Assembly (NCBI GenBank): GCA_013396635.1
Contig: WBMW01000442.1
Coordinates: forward strand, 509,329-573,328
Length of the DNA stretch: 64,000 nucleotides
Origin: Penelope pileata
Lineage: Eukaryota > Chordata > Aves > Galliformes > Cracidae
Reading direction: 5' to 3'
The position numbers were made by a program, and so were the translations under genes. The number at the start of each line of letters is the position of its first letter. Within the stretch, counting starts at the first letter, position 1. Under the pieces are notes generated by a model, which was given only the letters and a program-made list of their open reading frames with translations, was not told the origin of the DNA and ran no database searches. Shown piece after piece: positions 11,901 through 24,370 of this stretch.

Positions 11901-12495
11901 ATCCATAACCTCTCTGAGCATGTAGAAGAGTGGCTTTTCCAGTTGACCTTTAGCGTCACAACCATGAAACAAGAGAATGTCTCTTTTCTTTCTTTACTCC
12001 TGGACTTTTCACAGTGCTCATTGCTACAGGGTCTGAGTCCTCTCTGGGGTCGCTGGCCATATCCTCAGACTACCCCTGTGAGCTGGGTTTTACTGCCCTC
12101 CTTCCCAGCCCGTTGCTCACTGTGGCACCAAACCAGATGCCTTTACCTACGTCTGGGGTGGCAGAGGGGAAACTGAGATCAGAGAGGTTGTGGAAGATCT
12201 GTGTGGTCTGTCTGGGCTGACAAACTGCTGTGGTAGAGGTTCTCAAAGCCTGGTCTAAGCAAGTGGCTTTCCCGACACGGCACACTGTAGAGAACCCATG
12301 AGATTAACTTGGACCTTGAGGACAGTACAGCTTGTTTGCCTGCAGTGAGGGATGCAGCTGGGCTCCTTTGGTTTTGGATGAGCTCCGCACCCTGGGGACA
12401 GGGCTGGAGCACAGATGTCCTGAAACCTTCGTAAATACTCCTCCTTCCTAATAACCACCACTAGTACTGGCAATGGCTAAAATTTTGTCTTGCAG
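5971..12495. other. FGF4 upstream spacer; no gene seen
   Basis: AT-rich single-copy-looking DNA. ATGCTAATGG, a POU-like site, occurs at about 5985, just past the pyrimidine tract. There is a short GT run near 6999 and a T run near 10243. A GC-rich patch at 9580-9690 has no supported exon. All frames are short and overlap in both directions. Confidence 0.5.
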
Positions 12496-12637
12496 ACAGA
12501 CAGAAGGCCCTGAAAACAGTCAAGAGAACAGAGTTTAACAGACAGCTCACTCCAAGTACCCAGTTCAGCTCTACATTACTCCCAGTGAAACCAGCCCGGA
12601 GGCACAGTACAACCAGATACAACTGCTTTGTTTATAG
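12496..12637 (+). other. Exon-like segment in FGF4-FGF3 interval
   Basis: A good acceptor (TTTTGTCTTGCAG) and a near-perfect donor (TATAG-GTAAGTG) frame 142 bases. One frame is fully open (starting RQKALKTVKR), but it resembles nothing I know. It may be an exon of a non-coding RNA or a chance pairing. Confidence 0.2.
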
Positions 12638-12663
12638 GTAAGTGTTTGAAAGGTAACCTGCAA

Positions 12664-12712
12664 GCCATGAAGTGTATGTGCAAGTGAAGTGTACGTGAAG
12701 TGTACATGAACA
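12664..12712. repeat. Short tandem repeat of GTGAAGTGTA units
   Basis: The pattern AAGTGTATGTG, then AAGTGAAGTGTACGTGAAGT, then GTACATGAA shows three to four copies of a 12-base unit. Confidence 0.6.
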
Positions 12713-13317
12713 GTCCTACAGCTTGAAGATCAACCAGCATGGAGGTTACCCATCAAATTCTGCGTTGCTTGAAGATAGTGACAATGGTAATAATGAGGTA
12801 ATATGCTACTGCTTTGTCTTCAAGGCATTTGGAAAGCAAATTGGCTAGGAAGCCAGGTACATGACTAAGAAGCATGTTGCAGAAACATGTGGAATAGGTT
12901 ATCTGTCAACAGATGTGTCAGTCATCTGTCAGCAGATACGTCTAGAAGATTTGTCTTAGATTTTGACATAATTATTACTCACTCTCTTTATGCTCCTTAA
13001 TAACAGACCGTACAGTGGGAGCCAGTTCTCAATCCAAATTTGGATCGTACAAGACATAACTAAGTGTTGGTGCATGATCCTTGCCCAGAAAAATCCCCCT
13101 GATACCAAGAAACCTGCAGAGATGGCATAGTGCATTGCATGAATTTTGACTTAATCATTAATTGCTGCTTGTCTTTCAAGGTCCAAAGCAACTTCATCTT
13201 AGTGAATTGTTTTAATCTTATCTCTGCCTCCTGGCCACCTTCTCATTTCACTTCATCTTTCTCACAAGAGCTATGGTAACATCAGCATTACAGGAACTAA
13301 CAGAAACACATTGAAAG

Positions 13318-13400
13318 AAAAAAAAAAAGAAGCAAACAAAAAGCCCACCAACAAACCAACCACAACAAAAACCCCCACAAGCAAATGAAAAAGAGAGAGA
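13318..13400. repeat. A-rich low-complexity stretch
   Basis: An A run followed by CAACAAACCAACC-type repeats. The minus-strand reading gives only Phe/Gly/Trp-rich low complexity. Confidence 0.7.
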
Positions 13401-14989
13401 CTGCCTATCTTCTTTTGGATAGTTCCAGTGGGTGGGGTCATACTGCTCTAAGAGCACCTGTCTCACAGGGTCCACTTCTGTTCCTGCAGGTAGAAGAGGG
13501 AACAGGACTGGACTCTAAGTCAGCGTTTGATGGAACTGCATGGTCTCCGTAGCTCTCAGCAATGCATTTATGATTTTTATTATGAGTTTATGAAGTTTTG
13601 TGATATGAGTTTATGATTTTTCTTCCATTTTAAAATATGTTTATGTTTGATAAAGAGAATGCATGCTGCTTTATGTGCTCAGCGGGAACAGATCCCCAGG
13701 CAGTTAGCTTAAAACTTACCTTGTTTAGTTTGAGAGGAAGTTTTTAATCAGACGATGATACAATGAAGACTTTGGTATTCTTGAAAGTTTCACAGCACTA
13801 ACCTGTGATTCCCTCCATGGAAGAACTGGAAGAAGTTTAGAGCCAAGTCAAGTCTCCTTCACAAATACATACGTCCTGTGAACACTGAGTGTAATACCAT
13901 GGTCATCTAAAACCCATTAGCTGTTACATGCAAGCAGGACATGTTCCACACATGTTCTTCAAATTTTGGCTTTGTTGTGACCCAGTTGGAATATCGGGTG
14001 AGTTACTGCATGAAAAACACTGAGCTAAAATTTATTCTCAGTCATTTCCATGTAATTTCCTGAGGTGCTGGGAAAAAAAAATAAAAGAAACGGAGTCTGA
14101 TCCTGACTAGAGCTACCGTTATGTTCAGTGTGCACCCATTCAGAATGATTATGCTGATCTGTACATTATTATTGGTCTTACTGGGAATGAAGGATGTACA
14201 TGTGAGTTGCTGGAATCAGAACAGTGGGATGGGAATGATACATAATGAAAACTCCCTGCCTGGGGAATTCAGACAGTGCTGTGCAGTCACTGCTATGCTA
14301 TTTGCCACGTGCTATATACAGTCACAAAATATTCCACTCAGTCAGAGACATGGCCAGAAAAAGCCCTGCGAACCCCAAAGTCTTACAGTCTTATAATAAC
14401 CACTGAAGCACGCCCTCCACCACAAAAGGAATACAGCAGAGCTCCTGTTGACCCACATGGGACAAGCTGCTTGCAATTTATGTATGTAAAGAACCAGGAA
14501 AAATCAGGGTGGCTCATTTCAGTACATCCACAGCCTTTCAGCATTGCTGTGGAACTGTGAAGCACACGTGATGCAGGAATAATGGACATCTCTGGCTACA
14601 TTAACAACATTTTCTAATGCTCAAATGACATACAGAGTGATCTGGAATTTTCAGAATATTCATTTGCTTCCATGGGACAAAAATTAAATTTGGGTGAAAG
14701 TATTTGGTTGAAAGCAATTCTGTCATTTGAAACATTCCTCAAAAAATTAATCTGGGTTCTTCTCCCCTCTCCTTCCACTTTTTTGACTTGCAGATTTATG
14801 TTTCATCTCATTGTTGGACCAGCATACAGGGGGGCTAATCATCACTTGAAGTTCAAATGCAGAAACTCAGAAAAACAAAAAGCTCTGGAGCCTATGTGAC
14901 TGTTTACTGCATTAGAAATCAAAGGAGCATAACGTTGATGAAATAGCCCTTACTGTAAAATGCCATTCTGTAGGCAATAGTGTAGGGAA

Positions 14990-15260
14990 ACAGCTGATCA
15001 TGACATGAACTGATGATTGAGCATGTGGTGGAGGGGTATGACTGGCCCAGGGAATAGTGGTAGATCACTTGCATCTGTGACTCAAAGGGGTGGACCTCGG
15101 GCAGGGTTGCCCCCAAGCTTAGATAAGGGCCAGGCAGGCAAAGCTCTGATCAGAAAGCTGAGAGATTAGAAAGGATAAGAGAGAGCAGCAGTTCAAGCAG
15201 TAGCGGAAGGAAGGAGCTGAAGGGAGCAGTAACTGATGTAGAGCCTCCAGCTCCAGGTAA
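14990..15260 (+). mobile_element. LTR-like repeat, copy A, with TATA box and splice donor
   Basis: It is clearly related to 24104-24370. Shared blocks include GTGGTGGAGGGG, CTGGCCCAGGGAA, AAGGGGTGG and ATAAGGGCCAG followed by a GGAAG-rich stretch. The TATA-like AGATAAGGG near 15120 and the later CTCCAG-GTAAGG donor (GT at 15256-15257) give the look of an LTR or other repeat-derived promoter with a first exon. No gag, pol or env reading was recognised next to it, so it would be a solo copy. The family name is not determined. Confidence 0.6.
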
Positions 15261-16065
15261 GGCAGATGGCATAGCTGTGAGAGTTTGGGACTTCTTCCAT
15301 TACAAATAGGAATAGCAGCTACAACACTGTAGGCAGTAGGAATAACACTGTTATTATTACTCCCATTATTATTTTTCTGACAGAAATTGATCTAAGACTT
15401 CAGTTAAAATCAAACCACAGAAAGGACAAACAGCAGATGTAATAAGCTGCTGACTGACTTGTCTCCCAGAAGGCTTAGGCAGCTGCTAGGTTTTGATAGT
15501 TTTTCTACAAGTTGTGATTTCAAATTACTCCAGCCAGGTCTTACTCATTTTGTCTTGCTGGCCAGCACCAGCACAGCAGCAAGCTGGGTGAATGGTATCT
15601 ATTTATACAGTGGTTTTGAGAAGAGAATGGGGTAGGCTGTGTCTGGTCCTGTCCAAGAAGAGTGGCCCCAGAAGGAGCAGAGCTGAAGCTGATCAAGATA
15701 CAACACTAGAGCAGATGGGGACTGCAGCACTATGTCATACCAGAGCCACCCCTGGAGGAGTGAGACAAGCTCTGTGGGTCCTGTCAGCCAAGGGAGCCCA
15801 GGGAAGACGGGCGTTTGTTGGTGCTGACTCTATCCTATGTAAAGTAGGTAGATCAAAACCTGTCTCAGAAGCCTTTTTGGTGGAGTACCAAACTGTAAAC
15901 CCAGCAAAATCATGTTGGCTGAAGACTGGAAGGTATCAGAAGGAAGGTATCTCCAGGGAGACCTTGGAGTTACTGTGTTTGTTTGCCTGGAGATCCCCAC
16001 TGAAATGCTTTAGTAAGTGACAGTTTTTGCTATCAGCATCTGACAGTACAAGCCATATCATCTGT

Positions 16066-16103
16066 GGTGAATGTCTAAACCATTCTATGATATGATTCTA
16101 TGT
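16066..16103 (+). mobile_element. Possible CR1 3' tail
   Basis: Contains CTAAACCATTCTATGATA followed by TGATTCTATG, like the ATTCTATG tail of CR1 elements. The body upstream is too diverged to recognise, so only the tail is called. Confidence 0.5.
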
Positions 16104-17766
16104 TGCAGTTGGGAGATCGATTGCATCTGCAGTCAGACCTCCTCTCATTCTTTCTATCTAAAACCCTCCAGATCTTTCTTGCACTGACTGAGGAAGGGGT
16201 TTACCCAGGGCCACTGCAAAGGCAAGGGAAAGTAGTGAGAAGAATCAAACTGGCAAGTGTTTTTCTACATCGGATTTTCATATAGCTCAGGAAGTTTTGC
16301 TTCTTTCCCCCATTGCTACAGTAGTTTGCATAAACAGCAGCAGGAGAATTATGGAGTGTGAATAAAAAGAAACTACGCTTAGACTCCCACCTCTAGCATT
16401 TTTGATGCAAGTGAAATCATAATTCGTCAGCGAGCCTTGTACAATGTTACACTTTAACAGCAGCAAATTGCCATTATTTTATACCAAGCCTGAAGGATGG
16501 TTTGCAGGCCATTCTCATGCTTCATGGAGTCTTCAAGCCAACATGAACACAGGCTGCAGAGTTAGCTCTCAAATACGTAGGGTCACAATTTGATGATGGT
16601 GACAATGTATTTTTGGGATTAGGTTTGTACTTAATGCCTTGCCATGGTACTGCTCTTGCTCCCTCAGGGGATTTGGCATTTTCCACTCTTTTGTTGCAAT
16701 GTGAACTGGGATAAGGCAATGATAAATTCCCTCTTTATCCCGATGATAAAGATTTTAAAAAGTTTTTTGGGAGTTCACAGCATGGTCTGAAAAGACATCA
16801 AGAAAGAGGGGGCAGTCCAGGACAGAGGGGCTAAATGGGAGGGTGAAGGGAAGCCAGGAAGAGATTGCAGTAAACTGACATTTTTGCTTCCTGTTGTGGT
16901 GAGATGGCCTTCTTTTGTTTTAGCTTTGGTCAAGCCCATACTCTTTTGTGACAAAGTTACACATTATTACGTTATTTAAGCTTTTGTGATGATTATGGAT
17001 AAAGGAATGACGGTTCCATTGGCTGCAAAGTGGAAGTTACGCATCACCATTGCTCATGGACTAACTCTATACTGCTGGAGGGCCTGCAATTCCTCAGCAG
17101 AGGCCTTCTGAGAAGCCAGCCAGAGATGTTTAACTGCAATTTGGAATCACCAAATACTAGCCAAATATATCTAGCTGTTGTTATACTATAAATATAATTA
17201 TTGCTATTATTAGTAGCAGCAATAGTTACTATTACTGGTTATTATTAGTCATAATTTTTACTGTGGTACCGCTCAGGAATTCCCTTAGTAGACCAGAGTG
17301 CCATTGCAATATGCACTGTAACGCTGTTACTATGACAATTTTTCTCTGTTTGCCAGTGTGTTTTGGCTAGAGAGCCAGCTGTTGACTAGCTGCACTCCAA
17401 GTTGCTGAGCAATAAATCCCAAACCAAATTCAGGGCCAGATTTCTGCTCTAAGTCTCAATCTCGTGACCTGCTGCATAGGCTGCTCTGTGACTCCACCTG
17501 ACTTCAGCGAGTCACCCTGCAAAAACACCTCCCTGTCACTGAAGCAAGTGGCTCTGAAATCGCATTTTTGAAAATATCCCTTGCATACTCATTTGTACAG
17601 GTTAGCAGAAGAGCTACTGATGGGCAGTTTGACAAAGCAGAGCATATTTCTGAAAGCTCTATGAAAACAGGTGAAGATCAGAGTGATCGCTTTGCAATAC
17701 TAGACAAACGTTAACAGAAAGACATTTAACGAAACAGGAGGAAACAAGCTTTGTGAAACGTCACTG

Positions 17767-17812
17767 GTTTTTTTTTGTTGTTGTTTTTTGGTTTTTGTTT
17801 GTTTTTTACAGA
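17767..17812. repeat. T/G-rich low-complexity stretch
   Basis: Runs of T broken by G (GTTTTTTG, TTGTTGTTG). Read on the other strand it resembles an A-rich retroposon tail, but no body was recognised. Confidence 0.7.
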
Positions 17813-18379
17813 TAAGGAAATTTCTCTGACATCTTCAGTCATGAGAGATCCACAAGTCATTGGCCTGGCATTTAGCTTGATGTTGAACTTACTATCATTG
17901 TTAATCCTTCCAAGGTGTTCATTGAATTGTTTTCCTTCTTGTAGCAGCGTGTGAAATTGGTGCACAGCAAATGAATGCCAATGCAGGGTCCTTTCCCAAA
18001 TGATGATTGCCTTAAAATGTATTTTCACAGCCTTCTGCATGGGGATACGTGTCATGCACTGAGCAAAAGGACCGCGTGGAGAGGTGTTTGGAGAGAGACC
18101 CCAGGGACACAGCTGCTGCAGGACCACCAGGGTGATGCAGCCCTGCTGTCACCAGGACTGCAAGCCATTAGCGCCTGAGGGCTGCTGGGTAAGCCACGGT
18201 ATGTGAGCTAATGGTCCCACACCATTACCTGCCGAGCTGAAATCCTTATCACAGAAGCGCTATGGTTGTGATTTGCATCTCTCCAATGTGTGGGTTTAGC
18301 GACTTTTCCATCTGTCCTTACCAGTAATCTCTCTCTGCAATCTTTCTAGTACCTCTGTGTCAGCGGTATCCCTGCTATA

Positions 18380-18640
18380 GGTGTTACGTTTTCTGATGGT
18401 CCACTTAGCACGTTCAGAAGGCTTCCATGTTCACACCATTGTTTGATTATGTCTTCTAGGGTTAAGATCTGATCAGTGTATGTACATCCTCTTCTGAAGC
18501 TAAACTGACTTTCCTTAAGCCTGCTATTCAGCTGTGCCTACTTTCTTGTTCACAAGCACTCAAGCAAATGTCTTCTCAAACACAGCAAACAGGCTAATGC
18601 CTCTTGAGTTTTATATTCCTTCCTGTCACCTCCTTTTCTT
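18380..18640 (-). mobile_element. Probable old LINE reverse-transcriptase fragment
   Basis: On the minus strand a decayed frame reads SQFSFRRGC, then YTDQILTLEDIIKQW. It resembles the non-LTR reverse-transcriptase block of the type GFRxGRGTxDQIFTLRxIIEQ. Upstream residues (a leucine- and arginine-rich segment before it) would fit the preceding block, but stops interrupt it. The family is not determined. Confidence 0.45.
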
Positions 18641-20042
18641 TAGCTTGCTGTAATCACATCTGAATACCAGAGACAAGTCCTTCCGCAGCTTTGAAAAGCC
18701 CTGGGAATACCTGCCGCTGTCCTGTGGGTGACACCTTTGTTGCCACTGCAGCCAGAAGGACGGGACTTAGGGACAGCTGCCAGTGTGTCACACTGAGAGC
18801 AACAGCATCGGCAGGGCCTCTCCGCTCTCGTTCATGTGGTCTTGATCCTTGTGCCCGTGCTGGGCATCCCAATGGTCAATCTTTGAAGTTTCCCAGCATA
18901 GATTATCAGTGCTCTTTTCAGTGATTTTCCACTTTTCCTATCTCGCTTCTCACCTAAAGTCCTTGGTTTTCTCATCTCCCTCTTCAGTAAGATAAACTTT
19001 GGAGAGATGAGTTGTTCTGGCAGGTTTCTGACTGTTTGTGTGGAGGTATGGGCCATGGAAGGTTTTGACCTACTGCTCATCAGTCATTTTCTAATACGCC
19101 TGAGAGGATCTACTTAGAACTACTGCTGACTTAACAACACATCTGGAACCTGGTACTAGGCCCTAATTCAATGCATACTCAGCCTTCATCCAGGTTGATC
19201 ACAAAACAAATCTGTTACTTTTCATGTTAAGCTCTTCCCATGCTAAGGGGATTTTGTCCTTGTTCAGGGTTTATCTGGCTAAACACTGATAAAGCCATAT
19301 CATGATACAAGTGGGCAAAATACTGTGGTTAAAAGATGAGCATTCAGACTTAGCTACTGTGACCAAATGGGAGTAGCAGCCTTTGTTTCCTTCTTCAGGT
19401 TGCTGAGCGGAATCTTTCTCAGCTTTTCTCCATTTCTGGGAAATGGCTCTTAAGCTTACAGGTGTAGTGACCAATCTCCAGAGAGGGGCTGAGATTTAAA
19501 TATGGCTTCTGGAAAAAATTGTCCAGTCGCATCTTGCCAAATATGCCAGTGGTACAGGTACTACAAAAGGGATAATGAGGAAAATGCAGTTGTTTTATTA
19601 ATTCTCTTATCACAAGTAGTACTATTCTATAAATGTGTAAAAGCAAAACCCATTTAAAATTAGAAAATCCAGAAGTTACACTGACCGAAAAGCAGTCACA
19701 ACAGCATTCATGCCTCAGCATTTTAGTGAGCAAATTGAGTAAATCTGTGTTTGTAAAAATGTTTTAAACAATCCTTTCACTACTAAGTGATTGATGTCAC
19801 ATTTAGTCAAAATATCTTATGATCATGAGAAAAATCTGTGACACTTCATTTCTGCTAGAAATGGGTATAATGATTAGGGCTTCGAGTTAGGATTCCAGAG
19901 AGACATCTTTCTTCCATTGCATTTTTCTCTATTCCTTATGTGCCAACTCTTATAAAACAAGATACCACAGGATTTAATTCTAAAAATCTAATATTACTGC
20001 CTTGTGGTGAACTGAATACTGCAGATTCTTGCTTGATAATAC

Positions 20043-20106
20043 TGTCTCATGGGATTCCTGGGTGGTAACAGAATCTCCTGGGATTCCTGCCTGGTAACCA
20101 TATCTC
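20043..20106. repeat. Short imperfect tandem duplication
   Basis: TCTCATGGGATTCCTGGGTGG and AATC are followed by a near copy, TCTCCTGGGATTCCTGCCTGG, each ending TAAC; a third partial ATCTCACTGG follows. The unit is about 30 bases. Confidence 0.7.
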
Positions 20107-23100
20107 ACTGGACTTTGGTAGTGTTTCTCCCATTGGATAACCCCAGCCCCACCAAATAAGCAGTCATAAACCTTACGCTCTCGCTATTTTACATGACATT
20201 ATGTTACTCATGTCAGATCCTGCACTGTCTGAATCAGTGTTAGGGTTTTTTTACCCATGCTCATTTTTGGTGTTAGAATCACATCTCCAGGAAAAAAAGA
20301 TTGAGTACATTGTTTGATGAGAATGACATTAAAAGCAGCAGTAATAGACACATTTCATGGCTGAAATGTCAGTTATCAATTCCTAGAGAACTTTCACTTC
20401 ATCTTTAACCATATGCAGGCTGGAAACCTTTTTGTTGCTCTGAAAGTGAGATATTACAATGGCTCTCATGCAGTGCTAGCTATATAGCATTACAAATCGA
20501 AGCACTGGTAGCATAGCTAAAAATCCCTGATGCTGTAGACCAGATACGAGAGTGGTGGTCCTATGAAGCATTACCCGGTAAGGTTTGTGTCCTGGGATCT
20601 GGATGTACTGCCAGACACTAGTGCAGGTCTTGAGTGCTGCCCTGCTGGCACAGGCTGGTCTTGGCAGAAATCTGGAAACACAGACACTTCTAGAGCTCAA
20701 ACCACTAGGAGGGCATCCAAAGAACAAATGCTAGAGATGAAATAAAGATAAGCAAGCACCACCTTCTATTAATGCACTGTATCTCCTGCCTCATGTTCAG
20801 ACAAATAAATGCACATAAGCTGTTTTTCCTTTTCACAGCTGTCTTTTGGTCCAAATATAACACCCACAACTCCAGATCTTATGGCTTTTCTGAGCCCAGG
20901 AGTTCTTGATTCCAGACTGCTTTGACACTAATTTTTCTCCGCTTTTGGTCAAGTCATTAAAGCTTGCAACTCTCGGAGACACAAGTAGCAGTCCCTGACT
21001 ACTTCACGTTCTTTTTGAGAGTATCAATGAAGTTTCTGAAGCACTTTCTGAAGATGGCAAGTGTCACTGAATACTTGATACTGCCAAGACACCTTTATCC
21101 TTAAACCCTAGAATTTCCAGAGAGTTCAGCTTCCTGAATTATCATTGGAATTAATAGGGCGATACACAAGTGAAAGGCAAGCAGGAGTATCGCTGTTAGT
21201 TGGCTCTGGGTGGCACTTTGGCACCTGGTGTGATGACTAGAATGGTCGTATGTCCTGACCATTTCTTTCGGGCTGATAAACATCAGGAGTGCTGCCGGAC
21301 TGGGGTCTGCATCTCTGCACTATTGCTTTGCTTGTCAAGGTGCAGCTCAGTCCTTGGACAATTAGTTGAGAAAACCATGTTCAAGTAATGCAAGTATCTG
21401 CAGGCAGCCTGGACAATGAAAATGGCAAAACAAAACATTTCTTACCAAGGGCTTCAGACAGCCTCCTAAGGGGGCATTCATGACTTTCTTGTGAGTCACC
21501 ACCCCCAAAATACTGTAAGTGCTATTCGTTCAGCGGGGCTCACGCTGCAAGCTGGAAACAATCTAGGGAACTCTCATCTTCAGGTTCGCAGGGCTGGCAG
21601 TGTGTGCTCCCTCACCGGGAACGAGGGGCGAGACAAGAAAGAGCACGGCTTAGAAATTGCTCACATGCATGCTGTGTTTGGGGACTGGTGCTGTGGACAG
21701 TGGAGCTGTGGGTCCCCTCTGCAGCTCTCACGGGAACAGGGATGATTTTTCTGTGCATGGGGGTGGCTATTGATAGGCAAGATTTACACGAACTGGGACT
21801 GGAATACAAAGAAAAGGTGCAAAGGGTGAGGGATAAGCACAAAAATTCCTGCCATCGACTGCTCAGTCTTCTGCTTGGAAGGGTCAGGGAGCAGCTTTGG
21901 TGTGTATCCCATTTATAGCCTGGAGGACCTGAAGCTCTCCTGCTATAAAAATAGGGGACAATCCACAAAAGCAGCAGCATCTCATATATAGCACAAATCT
22001 TCTCTTACAACATCACAAGAAGCTAAATGCTGTAATTAGAATTTCACTGAGTTATTTTCTGTGTGTTGCAGCTAACGACACAGAACATGGACTCCTGATT
22101 GAATACCAAGGCAGTAAATCAATGGAGGGTCTTTGCTACCGTTCATGAAATGCTCCAGCTGTGCTCTGAAGGATTATAATGTCAACAGAACTCTTGATTT
22201 GAATCACAGCCTTGCCTTCACTCAGAGGCCATATATTAGTCTTGAAAAGCAGACAGTGTTTCATCGCTCAAAGAAAAGAGAATTGCTGAGCTGAAAATAA
22301 AACTGTGATGTAGGGGAAGAACACTGCAAGTCAGCCAAAGGAGACGCGTGGCAAATTTCAGCAAAAATCTCTAAAAAATCATGCATTGTTTTTCCATGTT
22401 CACAAGAGCTTAGTATAAGTTTCATAAGTTTAAATTTCATTCTTCCTGATGCTTCCAGGCAGTGCTGAGCCACCTGATTAAGTGCTTAGTGTTGTGAATC
22501 CGCATAGCTTCACCAAAGCCAGTACAGCGATGCCAATTGACCTCAGCCAAGATCTGGCCCTAACGCAGGGTATGATACGTATCAGCAATCCCAGGAAGGA
22601 AGACATCTCTCTTTTTAGACAAAGGTAAATTTGTTCAGAGGAAAAATACTTCTGCTTTAAAGCTTGTACGAATAGTGAAAACTAGGCTGTAGTCCATTGA
22701 GCTGAATTCCTGAAGGTGGTGTAGAAGATATAGTTTTGCCTTAACCAAACACTTGAAGTTTCCCAGGAATCTTTTGACGTTTAGCAGGTGTTCTCTTGCA
22801 ATGATTGTAATAAATCTTAGCAACCCACATGCAACCAGGCAGAAAAAAATAAAAAAGCTGGAGACTCTCCTGATGATGACCTTGAAGCTGTTGACGAGGT
22901 CACAGTGGTAGTATCATGCTGCAGTTTGCACATGTTCTTGCTTTTTTATTCCTATAGGAATCAGCTGCTGCCAAAGTACACATGATACAAACTAGAATCT
23001 TGATTATCCAAAGCTCAGTCATAGTCTCTGTTTCCTATAATACAGTTCTATCCCTGGTATTTATTGCTTACATTGAAAAGTATCTCAGTTATTCAAAACC

Positions 23101-23802
23101 TTATTTACATTCAGTAGTTGGACCCATTAAATCAATTTGCAATTAATATAGATGGTCCAAAAGCATTTTCTCTCTTATAATTGTACTAAAGCCATACAAG
23201 AGTTCGTGCAGAATTATTCAAAGAGGGAAAAACTTAGCTTTACGTTGAATATTTCTGCAGAAAGGAGGAAGAGATATCACAGAGCTCTTGTAACTTTGTG
23301 GAGGTTTATGCCGTTACAGCAGCAAGAAAACTGGTTGTTACTCCTCTCTGAAATGTAGAATTAATTGAAAATCCTGCTTTTCACAAGGACCAAGCTGGAA
23401 CAGCAGCTCAAGTACAACAGGGTTGGAGAGCTGTGCCAAGTTCCTGAAATGCAATACCAGTTTCTCTTGCACATACTCTGCTTGCAAAGTCACGATTCCT
23501 GCTGAGGATGACATTAGCCTGTGTCCTGGCTTTGTGTGTGGTTTATTTTGGTTCCCCACATCCATGCACGAAGCCTGCCCAGTGCTGCGCCAGCCCCTGC
23601 TCCCTCTGCCGGCTGTGGGGCTGTGCCTGGGGCTCCTGCATGGGGCTGCCATCATGGCTCCGTGCTTGGCTTTGGGTGAGAATTTTTTAACATTATTTTT
23701 TTCTGTTGAATAGAAGTTGCATGGAGTGTTTGGCCTGTAGCATGCGATAGAATAATACCATTGCAAAATCCATAAAGGTTTTCATGTGGATCTATTATAA
23801 CA

Positions 23803-23825
23803 AAAAAAAAAAAAAAAAAAAAAAA
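23803..23825. repeat. Poly-A run of about 23 bases
   Basis: An uninterrupted A run is followed by GCTTTC. The sequence before it (23640-23800) was inspected for a retrocopied gene and none was recognised. Confidence 0.9.
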
Positions 23826-24103
23826 GCTTTCTTATTTTTCATTCTTGGTGAAGAAGCCAACATTTGTTAGAGTTCAAAACAGGAAGCAGTATTAAGTTTT
23901 AAGTATTAAGTTTTACAGTAATGCAATCTCATCTTTTATTGAGATATGTGGTAGGAGTCCATCCCAATCTTTTAGAAAGAAGTACTAAAAGAAAGTTAGA
24001 TTGGTCGTCTTCCTTTTTTCCCCAGGAAGTATTTAATCTGTTACTGAACCTGATCAAACTCATTTTTGTCTTTCTGTCAAATCTCTCCACAAAATCACTC
24101 TAG

Positions 24104-24370
24104 GGGAGCTGTTGATCACGGCCTGACCTTGTCACTGAGCACATGGTGGAGGGGAGAGGCTGGCCCAGGGAACACCTGTGCTCCCCTGGGACCAGAAGGG
24201 GTGGGCCTGGGGGGAGGTGGGGTCGCCCTGGGCTCATATAAGGGCCAGACAGACAGCAGTAGGAAGTGGAAGCAGCACCAGCACAGGAAAGAGGATCTCA
24301 AGAAGGAAGGAACTCAAAGAAGAGAAAGAATTGAAGCAGAATTCCCAGTTCTGGATGTGACAATTGGCGT
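24104..24370 (+). mobile_element. LTR-like repeat, copy B, with TATA box
   Basis: Homologous to copy A at 14990-15260 in the same orientation. It has TGGTGGAGGGGAGAGGCTGG, then a G-rich stretch, then CATATAAGGGCCAGACAG (TATA box near 24236) and a purine-rich GGAAGGAACTC segment. It is more GC-rich and has a better TATA box than copy A, so it may be the younger one. No viral coding region is attached. Confidence 0.6.

Larger units (their letters stand above)
12638..18379. other. Intergenic spacer with scattered repeats
   Basis: Apart from LTR-like copy A and a CR1 tail, nothing is recognised. The 142-codon frame at 15592-16020 runs just past the LTR-like copy and has no known domain. Small triplet-rich ATT/AGC stretches occur near 17190-17250. 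Confidence 0.5.
18641..24103. other. Intergenic spacer; no gene seen
   Basis: Moderate AT content and short frames only. The 104- to 142-codon frames at 21604-21980 and 23338-23766 overlap antisense frames and lack recognisable domains. Confidence 0.5.

Noticed and set aside
23640..23825. Possible processed pseudogene ending in the poly-A run
   Set aside because: No known protein reading, polyadenylation signal or target duplication was recognised before the run.
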